Assembly (NCBI GenBank): GCA_025529335.1
Contig: JAMYHX010000120.1
Location: 62,001-126,000 of the forward strand
DNA length: 64,000 bases
Source of the DNA: Rhizopus sp. PT2906
Lineage: Eukaryota; Mucoromycota; Mucoromycetes; Mucorales; Rhizopodaceae
Direction of reading: 5' to 3'
Shown in pieces: positions 11,276 to 23,531 of the stretch. The stretch's first letter is position 1. The number at the start of each line of letters is the position of its first letter. A program made the translations under genes and the position numbers. Under the pieces are notes generated by a model. That model had not been told where the DNA came from. It saw only the letters and a list, made by a program, of their open reading frames with translations, and did no database searches.

Positions 11276-11861
11276 TTAATTTCCTAGACTGAAAGAACGT
11301 TGTAAATAGATATTCACTCTTGTTGCCTTGGAAATTCTCCATAAATCAGTGAGGAACTTGTAGAAAATCAGTAGACATGCCATTCTATATATACAAAATA
11401 AGTTTATAATCATATCTTTGCGCAACAAACAAGTATTACCAGTCGATCTAATAAGATCAAAAGTTGGACGCGAGCAAGTTCGACATGGGCAACATTGCCG
11501 ATAAGGATGATTTCAGGACTAGTTTCAACATTGATTGCTACATCAACCTTACATTTCTGTCCGAGATCATTAAGAGACTGAGCAAATTCGGGGTGAAAGT
11601 AAGAGCAAAATTGGTTAGGAGTTGGGTAGATAACCAACTAAGGTAAATTGGATCAGTCATTTTGTTTGTATCATAACATAGTATATTGCTTACCATGATA
11701 GGATGAAAAGCGATTGTATCTTCAGAAGAACGAGAAATGTCAGTAGTGTTGGTGCCAGAAGCAAGGCAGACGTAATATGGCTCCACAGGTTCTTGAGAAG
11801 AAGAGGGTATAAATTGCAAATTATCAATGTTAATAGGAAGACAGAAAGATTGCATAAACAT
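11276..11861 (-). CDS. Short KH-domain-like protein, possibly a truncated gene
   Basis: Three exons (11694-11861, 11440-11637, 11276-11356) with canonical introns give about 148 residues. The second exon resembles a KH RNA-binding domain: an amphipathic helix, basic/hydrophobic strand (KCKVDVAINVETS), strand EIILIGN, then helix VELARVQLLILLDRL. The third exon starts like the beginning of another segment (LTDLWRISKATRVNIYL) and then stops. Fungal proteins of this kind are usually much longer and carry several KH repeats, so this may be only the 5' part of an ancestral gene. The start chosen is the ATG at 11859-11861; the frame is open further upstream but without ATG. Confidence 0.5.
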
Positions 11862-12741
11862 TTTAGGTGCATCCAAACGTAAGAAACGAAAAATAAGAGT
11901 AAAATGATAATTTTCCTTATTTGCTTCTTTATATTTATACAGATTTCTGTCTTCTCTTTTGCTTTTACATGAGTCACTTATTTAAATCGTCCGCGGTGGT
12001 GTCTTTTAAAATCAAAATATACCAATAGCAAATCGCTCTAGCCATACGTCACAGTTAAATTCATACGTGTCTGCTCACCTTCAGCCAGATACTGATTGTA
12101 TTTTGTTGTGGCCCTTTGATCCTTTAAGAAGAAAGTAGTAGAGACACGAGTCAACGATATTTACTGATGATTACCGGAAATTTATAAACATGTCATTTTA
12201 TAATATTACATAATGATCATATTTTCCGAGTATGTATTCTTTTGTATAAATTATGCTCTTGAAGTCATCTCACTAACAATATACTGTCAACCCTTTCAAG
12301 TACATGTCAAAGTAGACTCTGAGCGGTTTCTAGAAACGACAGTGATTTGAATTTTGACTACACTTTCTATAATTGAATACTTCAGCTTTAAACTAAAGAT
12401 TTACACTTTGCGTTATTCTCATTGCTAATTGTTGTTGAACTGTAGTTATTTTTATGTTGAAAAAAATGATTATATTTAACACCATTTTTAGTTCTCATCT
12501 TTTATATGTGTTGTTACCCTTTATGATAATAGCTTGATCATAAGCTATAGAATATTTGATCAACTATGATTAATGAAATGCTTTAGGGAAGAGGGGAAAA
12601 TAGTCTATATGAGAGAAAGAAAGAAAGTAAACACCAATTTCAGGTACACATAGAGATTGAACTCCAGCCATCAAAATTAAAAGTCACAGACTCCATATGA
12701 AAAGCAAGCCCCCATTGATAAAAAAAATATTTCTATCCACT
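11862..12741. other. Divergent promoter region
   Basis: About 880 bases between the KH-like gene and uL24m, which are transcribed away from each other. I see only AT-rich sequence; no RNA gene or coding exon could be supported. Confidence 0.5.
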
Positions 12742-13485
12742 ATGCAAAGTTTTAGACACAGTGCTCTTAGTTCCCGTGTAGCTCCCAAACTCAAATCAGT
12801 ACATCCTAAAGATAAAATCAAGCAATGGAATATTGTTACTGGTGACAAGGTCAATTTGCAGCCATTTCTGTCCTTTTACTCATATTCACATGTTGTATAG
12901 GTTGCCATTATTGCAGGAAAGGACAAAGACACTATTGGTGAAGTCAAATCAGTTGATCGTAAAAACAACACTCTTATTATCGAAGGAAAGAAACTGGTAT
13001 GAAGTAGCAATCATGGCTTGAAATCTTTTAATTCACTTTTGATCATCCATAGGCAAAGAAGCACGTACCACAACAACCTGGATTTCCGGACGGTATCTTT
13101 AGAAAGGAGATGCCCATTCACTATTCCAATGTCATGTTGCTTCACCCTGATACACAGTAAATAGAGAACAAAAAAGAAAGAGAATAGACTGAAGCTAATC
13201 ATACCCTGTAGGATGCCCACCCGCATCGATAGACGCAAAGTTGAAAAGACACTAGAAGACGGTCGAGTTGTGTCTAAATGGACACGATTTGTAAAAGGAA
13301 CAGATATTGAAATTCCCAAGCCTGAAAGAAAATATAATGATCAAGGAGAGGAACAATTTACAACAGCACCTGAGGACGTGCTTGCTGTCACATATAAACC
13401 AGATCCTACACAACCTCCTTTCCCATCTGAAATTGTCAGAGAACTTAGAAACATATACAAGAAGAAACCAGTAACAACAGCATAA
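12742..13485 (+). CDS. MRPL24: Mitochondrial ribosomal protein uL24m
   Basis: Mitochondrial member of the L24 family, placed in the large mitoribosomal subunit. Exons 12742-12849, 12901-12996, 13053-13156 and 13212-13485 join to about 202 residues. A basic, Ser-rich leader (SFRHSALSSRVAPK) fits import into mitochondria. The KOW motif follows: VTGDKVAIIAGKDKDTIGEV, then PGFPDGIFRKEMPIHYSNV, typical of mitochondrial L24. The first intron has an uncommon donor, GTCAAT, but it falls inside the KOW motif and only this join restores it. A second in-frame ATG at 12697 would add 15 residues. The stop is 26 bp from that of the convergent kinesin gene. Confidence 0.9.
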
Positions 13486-13511
13486 GTGTGTATAATAATA
13501 ATAAAAAGCTT

Positions 13512-15330
13512 TTATTCATCATCAGAACAAAGCTCTTCCTTGATTTTATCTTGTAAATGATGAATCACCGAAAGCTTCTTCTCTAAAAGACTGTTTAGGC
13601 TTGTAAGATAGTTTCGGTATTTATTGTAGAATTCAAGAGAGTCCATGGCAGCCGAATTGACATCATTCACCATTTCTTTTGCTATCTTTAGATATTCTTC
13701 ACTCTCATGAATTTCTACCCAGTGTTGATCTAAAAATATTTTGATATGTTCCTTTGTTATTCGTCGAGGTTGTCCTTCTTCCTCTTCTTCTATATCCATT
13801 GCTTCTGCATCTTCCACATGTGTATCCACTAATCTTGAATCAGACTCGCCTCTAAATTCTTTTATTCTATATTTTGTCAGAAGGAGGAAAACTTTTATGT
13901 ATTATTTCTTTTTACCTATCAGCGTATCTCAGCGTATTCAATGTATGATCACTATTGGACGAGTTGGGTGAAATGGTTGCGATCATACATGTCTTGGAAT
14001 TTCCTATAAAGGAGTCACGGAGAACCATGGTCAGCTTACTTCCACGAAACGAAGCATGCTTTTGATCTTGATCCAGCGCTCTAATACATTCTTTTAAAGC
14101 AAGTAAACTCCTATTGATTTCAGCACCTTCCATTCTCACTTTTGCATCTGTATTATGGCCTCTATCCGTGCCTCGTTCACTACCGGCAAGATCAATAAAG
14201 TTTAATTTGCCATAGGGCTTGTTATTAGTGCTCTGCTTTAAGCAAATCTGCAAAATGGCATGCGATCTTGAAGAGGATTGATTTGTCATTGTTCTATTTG
14301 TTGTTCGTTCTCTGCTTCCAAAACTGCAAACTTCCATCAAGGTATCTACATCATGAACACGAACTTCCTTTAGGCCAGCTATCACTACATTTCCTTTTCC
14401 ATCATCTCTTGGTATCAGCTTCTTTCGCTTGTTAAGTAAGTCATATAAATGACCTTGATATATTTCGTAATATCCAACCCATACAGCCAAGTGTGCATAA
14501 CGTCCTTTATTCAGCAATCTAAATATATCCATCACTGCTAATGTATATAAGCCGTGCTTGGGATCGAGCATGGTGTATGTCTTTCCTGACCCAGTTTGAC
14601 CACTAATATGTTGATTAGATATAGCAATTGAATATATAAAGTATTGTTACAATGCAAAACAAGTTGATTTGCCTCCTTCAAACATATAATCTACAAGAGG
14701 TCTTGTTGTCTTTTGATAAATCTATATATACAGTATTGAGTCCCCCAAAGGGTTAAATATACATTTATCACTTACTGTGCGATTAGATGTGTTGCTATCA
14801 AAGACATTGTCAAATGTGAAAGAATGCGGTTCAACATACTGTGTAAGATCAAGCTTTACTCTATTCATTTTAAATTAGCCAAGTTTACTATATCCTTTTT
14901 TTGATGTTACTCACCTTGGTTCCAAGATCTCAATTGTTCTCATACCAGACATTTGTGCTATATCCTTTTCCTTGGCCAGCATTTCACTTTTGTTCAGAGG
15001 TCGTTTCCGCACACACACACGGATTTTTTGATCGGCTGTTTGCACCATTGAGGACGGTGTTTTTGTTTCTATAGTTGATGTCGATCGCTTTTCTTTGGAA
15101 GCTATGTATTCTTCTAATGTCATATTCGCATACTGTCGACTGACTTCATCCGGTGTTCTCCGTCTTGGCGATAGTACCTTGTTTTGACGATGAATGGCTT
15201 TGGTTCCTGATCTAGCGATAGGACTTTTCGTAGGACTTGCACGTTGTACAGGGCTTCTTAAAGGACTGTAAGGCTTATTATATACATTATTTGTTCTAGG
15301 CAAAAGGTGCTGTGGTGAATGCGGTGGCAT
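13512..15330 (-). CDS. Kinesin-13-like motor protein
   Basis: Five exons (14915-15330, 14776-14860, 14651-14721, 13916-14602, 13512-13866) encode about 537 residues. The N-terminal ~130 residues are Ser/Pro/Arg-rich with repeated S-P sites. The motor domain contains VRKRPLNKSE, the P-loop GQTGSGKT, switch I NQSSSRSHA and switch II DLAGSERG. The segment KLDLTQYVEPHSFTFDNVFD before the P-loop is the pattern of internal-motor (kinesin-13, MCAK/KIF2/KIF24) kinesins, which depolymerise microtubule ends instead of walking. The C-terminus after the neck is short, with an acidic run and a coiled coil. The P-loop begins FAFGQTG, with Phe in place of the common Tyr, created by an intron junction. Class assignment is from motif similarity. 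Confidence 0.87.
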
Positions 15331-15469
15331 TTTTTGATTTAAACAATGGTTTATTGAGTGATCGCGTAGAAAATGAAAAAAGAGGGAAAAAAAAAAACGC
15401 GTCAAATGGTCCGCTCGGGACAGCTCAAGTCGTTTAAATGTCAATTGGTTTTGATTATTATTATTATAA

Positions 15470-17811
15470 TTATTTACTTTCTAATGCGTTTGCCAAGGTA
15501 CTAACATATGTTTGTAAGACGTCATCCGGTTTCATAAGCTTCAGTCGATTTAAGCAACAAGTTTTGATCAATTCGATGACATCTCTTTGTTCCACTATTC
15601 AACCCATAAGAATCGTTATACTGTTCTTCTTTATGACTTACCAAGACTAGCAGCTTCAATAATTTGACAAAGCAAAACACAAATATTGCATCTGATCTGA
15701 ACAGGGAGCTTACTTTCACAAATATCATTCGACATAGACGTCACAAAGGACATCTTTTGTCCATTCACATCATAATCATCCGTTGTCAAAAGAGGAAATA
15801 CTATCAAAAGAGGTTAGTCTCTTAATGTACAGTATATATATATATATATATCTGTATATACATGGAGCCATAAATGAGAGATAATGCTTATCCGAAAAGA
15901 CTAAATTAAGAGCCATAATACCATCATTTTTTAGTACATCAAATTGAGTTGTGCAAACCAATTCAACAATAGGTTTGATAGCATCTGATTCTAACAGCTT
16001 GGAGCGTAGATCTTTACTGTCTTCTTCAACCCATATTGTCTTGATCACATTTGTTATCACTCTTGTCGCTTCACTCTTTGCAGCTGGATCATCTACACGT
16101 TTGATAAAAGATACAATCAAAGATAACACGCCTCCATCGATCACCTTTACTGCATTCTTATCTACATGTGAATATTAGATTACAATTCTGATATGCTTTT
16201 GATACTTACAGTTGCCAGTACACAGTAATTTGATGATGCCGATACTAAGAAATTGGTTTCTTTTCAACATATCTTTTGACTGATCTAATGTAGATGAGAC
16301 GATCTGAATGCAGTTTTCGTTACCAATCAATGGTTTATTTGTTTTAGGGAGACACAGGTGTTTTAAGCATCCAAGGATTGCATATTGAAATGTGGCATTT
16401 TCAGTGCGTTGGAATAAATCAAGTAAATGCTTTGATAACTTGTATTTTTCAACCAATTCGATACAATGCTCATCTAATAAATAATAAGACATCTATACAC
16501 GAAACGGACATGTATTGATTACAGCCATACCTGATCTCGCAAGGTTTCCAAGGGCATAGACTGCACATTGATGCACAACGTCCACAGGATTGATCATCAT
16601 CTTCATCAATCTTGTTAGAAGATGCTGATCATTAAAGAGTTCGTCCATCTTTGAGTCAGTCGATAGTGCATAAACAACAAGCCTCATCACAGCCTTTTTG
16701 ATCTCGCCCAATGTCTCTTTTTCCTCTTTAGCGAGGCCTGTCTCAATACTCGTATTCTCAAGGAAATCTAACAGCTCATCTAATACTCCTAAATCGATTA
16801 TTTCGTTTTGCAGGATATCTATCTTGAGTTAGTAACTCTCTCCCTGCTATCTCCTTTCATTGTACCATCATCCATAATGATTTCAAGCAAAGAGCATGCC
16901 AAACTATCCAACATATCCAAATGCTCCAAGTGCTTCAATTCGTAAACAAGTCTCTTGACAAGTATCTTGACAGCAAAAGTATCTGCAACCATCTTACGTG
17001 CCTCCTCATTGGACGCTATTCCGTCCAAAATCTTCATGCACATTGTGACACAGTTATCATCTGTAATGCCAGTGTCTGGATCCATGAGCTCAATAAGAGA
17101 CTTTGCTGCTCCACACTCGCTCAACTGACTCTGAATAGGGGCTAAGTGTGCAAGTTATTAATAAGCGAATGATATCATACCGATGCACTTACCATAATCC
17201 ATACTACTGTTCAAGTAAAATCCGCAAATAAAGGGCAGTAGCTCCTTTTTCTGACACTGAAAGAAGGGAGAAATGGTTGAAATGACCCCAGAATCCTTGA
17301 CATGTTTACGATTGTCCTCTATGATATCAATTTAATTCCCTTTCTTTTCATAAATGTATGTGTATATGTCAAAAGAGAGAGAAATATACCATGATCAAAG
17401 CACATGTTGCCTAGGACACGAAGCGCTTGGATATGAAAATCTGTCTCTTCTGAAGGTACTCGCTGTAGCAAAGTTGCCAAATCTTCAATGACGCGTGCGT
17501 TTCCCAAGGGAGTACGGACGGTTTCTATTAAGACATTTGTTTATTTGGACAATAATTTGATATAGACATTATATTTTTACCTGTGCGAGCTGCATCGCCG
17601 AGAATTTTGCAGACATTAGTTAATTGGATCCACTTTCCTTCTAATTGAGTTTGTCCAGAAAGTTCCTTTAAACAAAGGACTGAATTTAACACTTCGGCAC
17701 TGTTGACTTTTTTGTTTTATTTAAGCATTTATTTGTATATAAAAGCATATTATTATTACTTTCAGGAATCTCTTGTAATTGTTGCTTCAAGCTGTCAATC
17801 ACGCTACTCAT
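15470..17811 (-). CDS. RAP1GDS1: Rap1 GTPase-GDP dissociation stimulator 1 (SmgGDS)-like armadillo protein
   Basis: About ten small exons join to an all-helical armadillo-repeat protein of roughly 600 residues. SmgGDS binds small GTPases with polybasic tails and acts as chaperone or exchange factor. Visible features: start MSSVIDSLKQQLQEI, GKWIQLTNVCKILGDAARTE, ARM repeats such as VHQCAVYALGNLARS and FQYAILGCLKHLCLP, and a C-terminus TTDDYDVNGQKMSFV ... SNDICESKLPVQIR typical of this family. The penultimate intron sits in a (TA)n tract near 15835. It is transcribed in tandem with the kinesin gene, its stop 140 bp from the kinesin start. Ascomycete yeasts lack this protein; its presence fits an early-diverging fungus. 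Confidence 0.85.
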
Positions 17812-18429
17812 TTCCAAAGGCCAAAGAGGGAAAAAGGAGAGGTCCACTTTTCCAAATGGACATTTAAGCTCCTTTATCACACGGATAAAAGTCCGATATA
17901 TTCCCCATGTTGTATGGATATGTCTAGAAAAGCATTTAATGCAGATCACTCCACATTTCATAATACGCTTGAAATATTTGTATTGCTCCTTAGATTATGA
18001 AGAGATATTTAGCCATCTTATGTTTTTTTTTTGTTGAGGTTACTATTTAAAGAACGCGTGTTGTCGCCATGACAACAAGGTGGTGCATACAGCTTGTTAC
18101 AAAGAGCAGGCCATTTGTGACCAAGCGACCAATGTTCCAAAATAGTGCGAATGATACAGTACAAAAACCGTTACTTTCCAGTAATCCATCTGTCTTATTC
18201 AATAGTTCTGAGCATCTTACATATATTGATTAAGCTCTTTCTCGCCATTTCTTTATCCTTCAAATCCCTTAAAAAGAACCCCTATGACGATCTCGTCTTT
18301 TTAAGATATTCCTTCAAATCGCACTCAATATAGCATGCACATATTTTTTTAGCTCTTTGCCATGGAATGTAGTAGTAACAACGTTATTTATTACTGTCCC
18401 TTGATGATTGCTTCTTTCTGAGTTAACTG
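17812..18429. other. RAP1GDS1 promoter region
   Basis: Spacer of about 620 bases holding the upstream region of RAP1GDS1 and the 3' flank of the next minus-strand gene. It contains CCAAT-like boxes near 18130. No gene is recognised. Confidence 0.45.
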
Positions 18430-19220
18430 TCAATAATATTCGACCATGTTAAAGTGCCATGTCATGCTTGAAGGGGGACAGGTAGGCTTCATGGGAGAGG
18501 ATATATTGGAACATGTGGCTTCAATAGCAGGGGACTCGTCTTCTTTAAATTTGGACTTTGATAAAATGTGGATATAACCATCAAGCGGACTGTTGAACTC
18601 CTTGACAAGAAACACATGACTTGAATATGTCCGAAGGCGTAAAAATTGACCAGGCGTGTTCAACAGATACATCAACTGTCTACGAAACCATTTGCTTAAT
18701 AAACTAGACATGTACAGCGACATTATGCTTGGCAGCTTGAAATGATTAAAAGACGCCATACGCAGCCCAATGCTACAAGTATGCCCAGCCAATGCCTTTA
18801 GGGTACTGTAAGTTTGTTTGATAAAATTAAGTAATGCACCTGGATCACCGTAAAGAAGAATATTCATGAGAAAAGCAGTTGGTAAAGAAAGAATTAATTG
18901 TTTGTGCCAGAATGTCATTTTACACGCTACCATTCCTTTGTTCATCCTTCGTCATTCATTGTTCCTAAAGAACACAGTCAAGCCACTTCACTCTCTATAG
19001 TCTTTGTTACTTCCATCATAATCATGACAAATTAGCCAGCGCACTCTGCAGATTTCTCCACAAGGAGAAAAATGACCTCAAAAAGAGCATCGGCAAGAAT
19101 AGGAGTAAGTTTTTTGAGTGCTCGATAAGTAGTCAGAAATGCCTTCTTGCTCAGGGGATGACGAACGATGCGAGAAGCAAAAGAGAAAGCACCAGAGAAA
19201 CAGTTATAGATTTCGAACAT
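18430..19220 (-). CDS. Unknown protein, tentative two-exon model
   Basis: Two open blocks lie close together. The first (19032-19220, start ATG at 19218-19220) encodes about 60 residues with a basic amphipathic start and a hydrophobic segment (ADALFEVIFLLVEKSAE). The second (18430-18945) encodes about 170 residues, partly hydrophobic (KQLILSLPTAFLMNILLYGD), basic in the middle and Ser/Pro-rich at the end. They can be joined in frame by a GT-AG intron from GTGCGC to ...GACGAAG, giving about 230 residues, but the donor is weak and they may be two genes. No family was recognised; a membrane-associated protein is possible. Confidence 0.4.
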
Positions 19221-20476
19221 GGTTTTTTTTTTAAAAAAAAAAAGGTTAACCAAAGGCGCGTCTTCTTTTATAAATGTATGCCAAACATTATAGTTCGTCA
19301 ATTTTTTTGTTGCATAAAAACTTGTCCTTTTGATAAAACAGTACCAGGAGCATAAACGACATTTCCCTCATCTTATACAACTAGAGTCTTGGTGGTCTGA
19401 CGTTTGGTCTAATGATAATCTCTCCTTTTTATCTACATTTACACTTACAACTATGGCTTCATGCCGATATTTGCTTTATTTCAATAAATTATTTAATTAA
19501 TAATTATAAGTGTATGCTTATGCAATCTATTCAATTATATCAATAAGAAAGGAATGGCTTCTAACAGAGAATGTCGCAATTTAGTAAAGACGTGAATATG
19601 GCAAGATGCTTTTATTGCTATTAACTTGGTCTATAAAGTAGGTTGATTGTAATCTTTGTACTTTCAAAAGCGAACAAAGTTTGATAAAAGGATATAGTTT
19701 CCATTGGATATGTGACTATGAATACTCAGATTTACTAGTTCTATTTGATAATTAAACTTTTAATCCTTATTGATACATACATCATCTCTTTCTCAAACTA
19801 TGGTAGTTTGTAAAGTATAAAACACACACACATATAAAGCAAGAGCACTATCTATGTTTTATAAAGGCTTACTTCTTGACAAACATCACTTCTTTCTATG
19901 CCTAAGAATATCGCTTATCATTTTAGTTAAGCTTTCCTTTGATTGTAGGGATTTAATAAAAGGGACACATACAAGATGATAAACATACATGCTGATCATT
20001 TTCCTTTAAAACATCCCCTTTTTTCTTTATAAAGAGTTGAATGATGCATAATGGATTATGATACTGCATTACTTAAAAAGAGTAACATACGCGACAACGA
20101 CGTAATTTATACATAAAAATAGCCTTTTACTCACAACATAAACAATAAACACAAGAGACAAAAGCCTTTGTGGGAAGCTTACATTTTAAGATACCTACGC
20201 GTCTTTCTTTTCCCTTTATTGACCATGAATCTTCATAGATACTCACTTAAGTATCCGACTTTAGACTAGTTGCTTCCATAACCGTCATTTGGATTGATAG
20301 CCAATTCTCAAGTCTAAAAGTAACATTGATAGCCTTGAACACCAAAATGCTTAACGGGGTTTAAAACTGAGATTGTTATCCTGCAGACTTGTACCAAGAC
20401 TTTTTTCCCTTTCTCTTTTTTTCTTTTTTTTTTTTTTTTTTTCCTTCTTTTCTTTTATAAAAAAAAATCCCTTCAA
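19221..20476. other. Long promoter region of the OSH gene
   Basis: About 1.25 kb of AT-rich sequence between divergent genes. It ends in a striking pyrimidine tract (20401-20458, almost only T and C) directly before the start codon of the oxysterol-binding protein gene, probably part of its 5' UTR or core promoter. No gene or RNA was found. Confidence 0.5.
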
Positions 20477-22106
20477 ATGATGCTTGGACGTGGAGCAACA
20501 AATGACGGAGACCCAGACTGCACTGAAGAATTGGAAGATAATTCCAAGAGTATTCTTATGGGTATTATCAGCCAATTAAGAAAAGATATGGATTTGCATA
20601 GAGTCACTTTACCTACCTTCGTACTTGAGCCAAGATCAATGCTGGAAAGAGTAACAGATTTTATGAGTCATCCCGACCTACTATTAGAGTAACATCATAT
20701 ATATGACATGTTAACATCGTTACTTATCCCAAACAGAGCTAGCACTAAAACGGACCCAACTGTACGATTCCTTGATGTCGTTCGCTATTTTCTATCAGGT
20801 TGGCATATCAAACCCAAGGTAAGATAATATTTTAATAACGTATATATTATACGCGTGTGTGTGTGTGTGTGTTCGGACGAATAAAATGTTTATTTCTTTT
20901 TAGGGAGTGAAAAAGCCATATAATCCTGTATTGGGTGAATTTTTTAGATGCAAATATAAATACAGCAATGGAACCGAGGCTATCTATGTAGCAGAACAAG
21001 TATCTCATCACCCACCCATTTCTGCTTTCTATTATGGTAGTCCAGAAAATGGAATTTATATTCAAGGTGATCTTCGTCCAAAATCAAGATTTCTTGGCAA
21101 CAGTGCTGCCACATTAATGGAAGGCGAAAACCATATCATCTTTACTCACTTGCATAATGAACGATATGATATCACTATGCCAAATATATATGCCAGAGGA
21201 ATTTTATGTAAGTTTGATAGTAACTTTATCAGTACATAAACTAAAGTTTTGAAGTTGGTAAAATGGTACTCGAGCTCGGTGATAGCTGTGCTGTTCGCTG
21301 TAAAACAAGCGACTTGGTTTGTGAATTGGATTTCAAGACAAAGGTAATAAATAAGACATGGGCTCTTCATGACTAATCGTTTTTATTAGGGATTCTTTTC
21401 TGGACAATACAACAGTGTTTGTGGTAAAGTAAAGAAGGAATCAACAGGTGAAGTTTTATATGAAATTTCCGGTCAATGGTCAAATGAGATATACATTAAA
21501 ATGGCAAAGGTAATTAATTAAAAAAGGAGTGATGTAATTGGTCCTATGACTCATTCTCTCTCTCCTCTTTACATACTTAGGCTTCCAACAAGACTTTATT
21601 TTTTGATGTTAAATCCGCACATATTCATCCTAAAGAAGTAAAGGATATAGAAGAACAAGAACCTATGGAATCTAGAAGGTATATTGATCATTATCACTAG
21701 TGTTTATATCCATTTAACCTTTTTTTAAAAACATGATAGGCTTTGGTCAAAGGTGACAGCTGCCATCTTGAAAGATGATATGGATACGGCAACGACCGAG
21801 AAGACAATTATAGAAGATAAACAGCGCGAGGATACCAGAACGCGTGAGGCAGACGGAATTGAGTTTGTCCCTCGATACTTCAACTTGGTTCAAGATCAGT
21901 ATGAATTTACGGGATTAAGAAGGCAAGTTGTGACCATAGATTGTAATATATAAAAGCTAACCTTTCCTTTTAGTATTGACTTTCAAAATAAAGAAAAGGG
22001 CAAGGCTCAATTAGAAGATATTATCTTTTCTCCTAATCCGACAAACACGACAGAAGTAAAGCCTACTGCAACGGCTACAGCCTCTAAGCCTAGTCCATCC
22101 TATTAA
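20477..22106 (+). CDS. KES1: Oxysterol-binding protein, KES1/OSH4 type
   Basis: Sterol/PI4P lipid-transfer protein acting at membrane contact sites or Golgi. Eight exons give about 400 residues without PH or ankyrin domains, the short KES1/OSH4 form. The family fingerprint EQVSHHPP is present (AEQVSHHPPISAFY), preceded by KKPYNPVLGEFF and followed by GKMVLELGD, all hallmark positions of the ORD domain. The start is the first of two adjacent ATG codons. Seven introns are 45-90 bp. The last (21923-21973) begins GCAAGT, a GC-AG intron: no GT donor nearby leaves an open frame, whereas GC joins GLR to SIDFQNKEKG. The C-terminus is Thr/Pro-rich. Confidence 0.93.
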
Positions 22107-23100
22107 ATAAAAGTAGTTTAACCTCAAAAGGGATCTTTACTGCACTGAAGCTAATAGTTTCATGCATAAATGGACTTTCCAAAGAAAAAAAAAAACCATC
22201 AATTCAAAAAGAGGCGTCACTTTTATGACACTTTCAAGTTAGCAAAGATATGTGGGCGTGCTGAAATGAAATCTTAATTACTCTCCACTATGAGAATCAT
22301 TCACTTTACGTGCTACGCACTATTTACACAATGGTTAAAATAACATTTGCAATACGGTGAATGTTATTGAATCCAAAAATAGGCAAGGGAATGAAAAATA
22401 TGCTAGTTAAACAAGGTTTTAACTCTATTTGCTAAATGAATATAAAGCATCTTTTTCTTTATCTGGCCCTGGGAAATATTAACCATAGACTTATTCAGGA
22501 TCTGTGATAACGCATGATCATCCTAAAGAAGTAAGCATCTAATGATAGTGCTTTTTGTTAAACAGATGCATAAAACAAGACTGTAACACCCAGCGTTGGT
22601 CGAATATAGAAACGAGACTTGGCGGGATATATTTTAAAAGCATCATGAAAAAGACCAAATCGGCTGAAAACTTTTGTGGGTTAAACACTTTTGAATATTA
22701 CCTACTGTTGACACAAGAAAGGAAGACGAATAAAGATCCCTTTGAGGTTATCATATCCGAAAACCAACATGTAGAAGCCTAACTTTCAAGTTAATGACCT
22801 ATAATACGCGTTGTATATTAACTATGTGTATGTTTCCCTTTGACAAATCAGTCCGTCTGGACAAAACTTTTCCAAGCATCTCCCTCTAGGGAAAAAAGCA
22901 ACTCTTTTAACCTTCAACTGATGCTGCCACAACGTTTTACAAACATAAGCCACAAGAAAGGCACGTGACGTAATACAGTTCAGCCAATCATTTTTATGAA
23001 TTGAGAAAAATTGAAGCTGAAGAAGCTGTGAACGAAAAAATAAAAAAGTTTTTCGAGCAGAAAAAGGTTCATCCTCTCTTTTGAATATTGACATTTCACC
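22107..23100. other. Spacer with one isolated ORF
   Basis: About 1 kb. One open frame of 75 codons (22555-22782, +) has a polar, protein-like composition but no known family and no splice partner I can defend. The last 200 bases are the promoter of ribosomal P2. No RNA gene was seen. Confidence 0.4.
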
Positions 23101-23531
23101 ATGAAGCATCTCGCAGCTTATCTTCTTCTCGTCGCCGGTGGTAAGACCAACCCCTCTAACGAAGACATCAAGAAGCTCTTAGCTTCTGTTGGTATCGAAA
23201 CTGACGCTGCTCGTCTCGATGCTTTGTTGAAGTCTTTGGAAGGCAAGACCATTGCTGAAGTATGTACTTGTGACAAAAACAAAGGAGCATGCATACTTAC
23301 TTAGTATTAGGTTATTGCTGAAGGTACTCCCAAGCTTGCTTCCATCTCTGCTGTCCCTGTTACTGCTGCTGGTGCTGCTGCCGCTGGTAGTGCTGCTGCT
23401 GAAGAAGCCCCCGCTGAAGAAAAGGCTGAAGAAAAGGAAGAATCTGACGAGGTAAGTGAATATTTATTGAAATGCATCAAGTTTATTCATCGTTTTCTTT
23501 ATAGGACATGGGCTTCGGTCTCTTCGACTAA
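23101..23531 (+). CDS. RPP2: 60S acidic ribosomal protein P2
   Basis: Stalk protein P2, which with P1 and P0 recruits elongation factors to the ribosome. Exons 23101-23259, 23311-23451 and 23505-23531 give 108 residues. The helical dimerisation domain (MKHLAAYLLLVAGGKTNPS, VGIETDAARLDALLKSLEGK), Ala-rich hinge and the invariant acidic tail ending EDMGFGLFD are complete. The tail is encoded by its own 27-base exon. Codon use is biased toward C-ending codons, as in the other ribosomal genes here. Confidence 0.97.

Noticed and set aside
22555..22782. 75-codon plus-strand ORF between the OSH gene and P2
   Set aside because: No homology, no supporting exon and no clear promoter; kept only as a note in the spacer entry.
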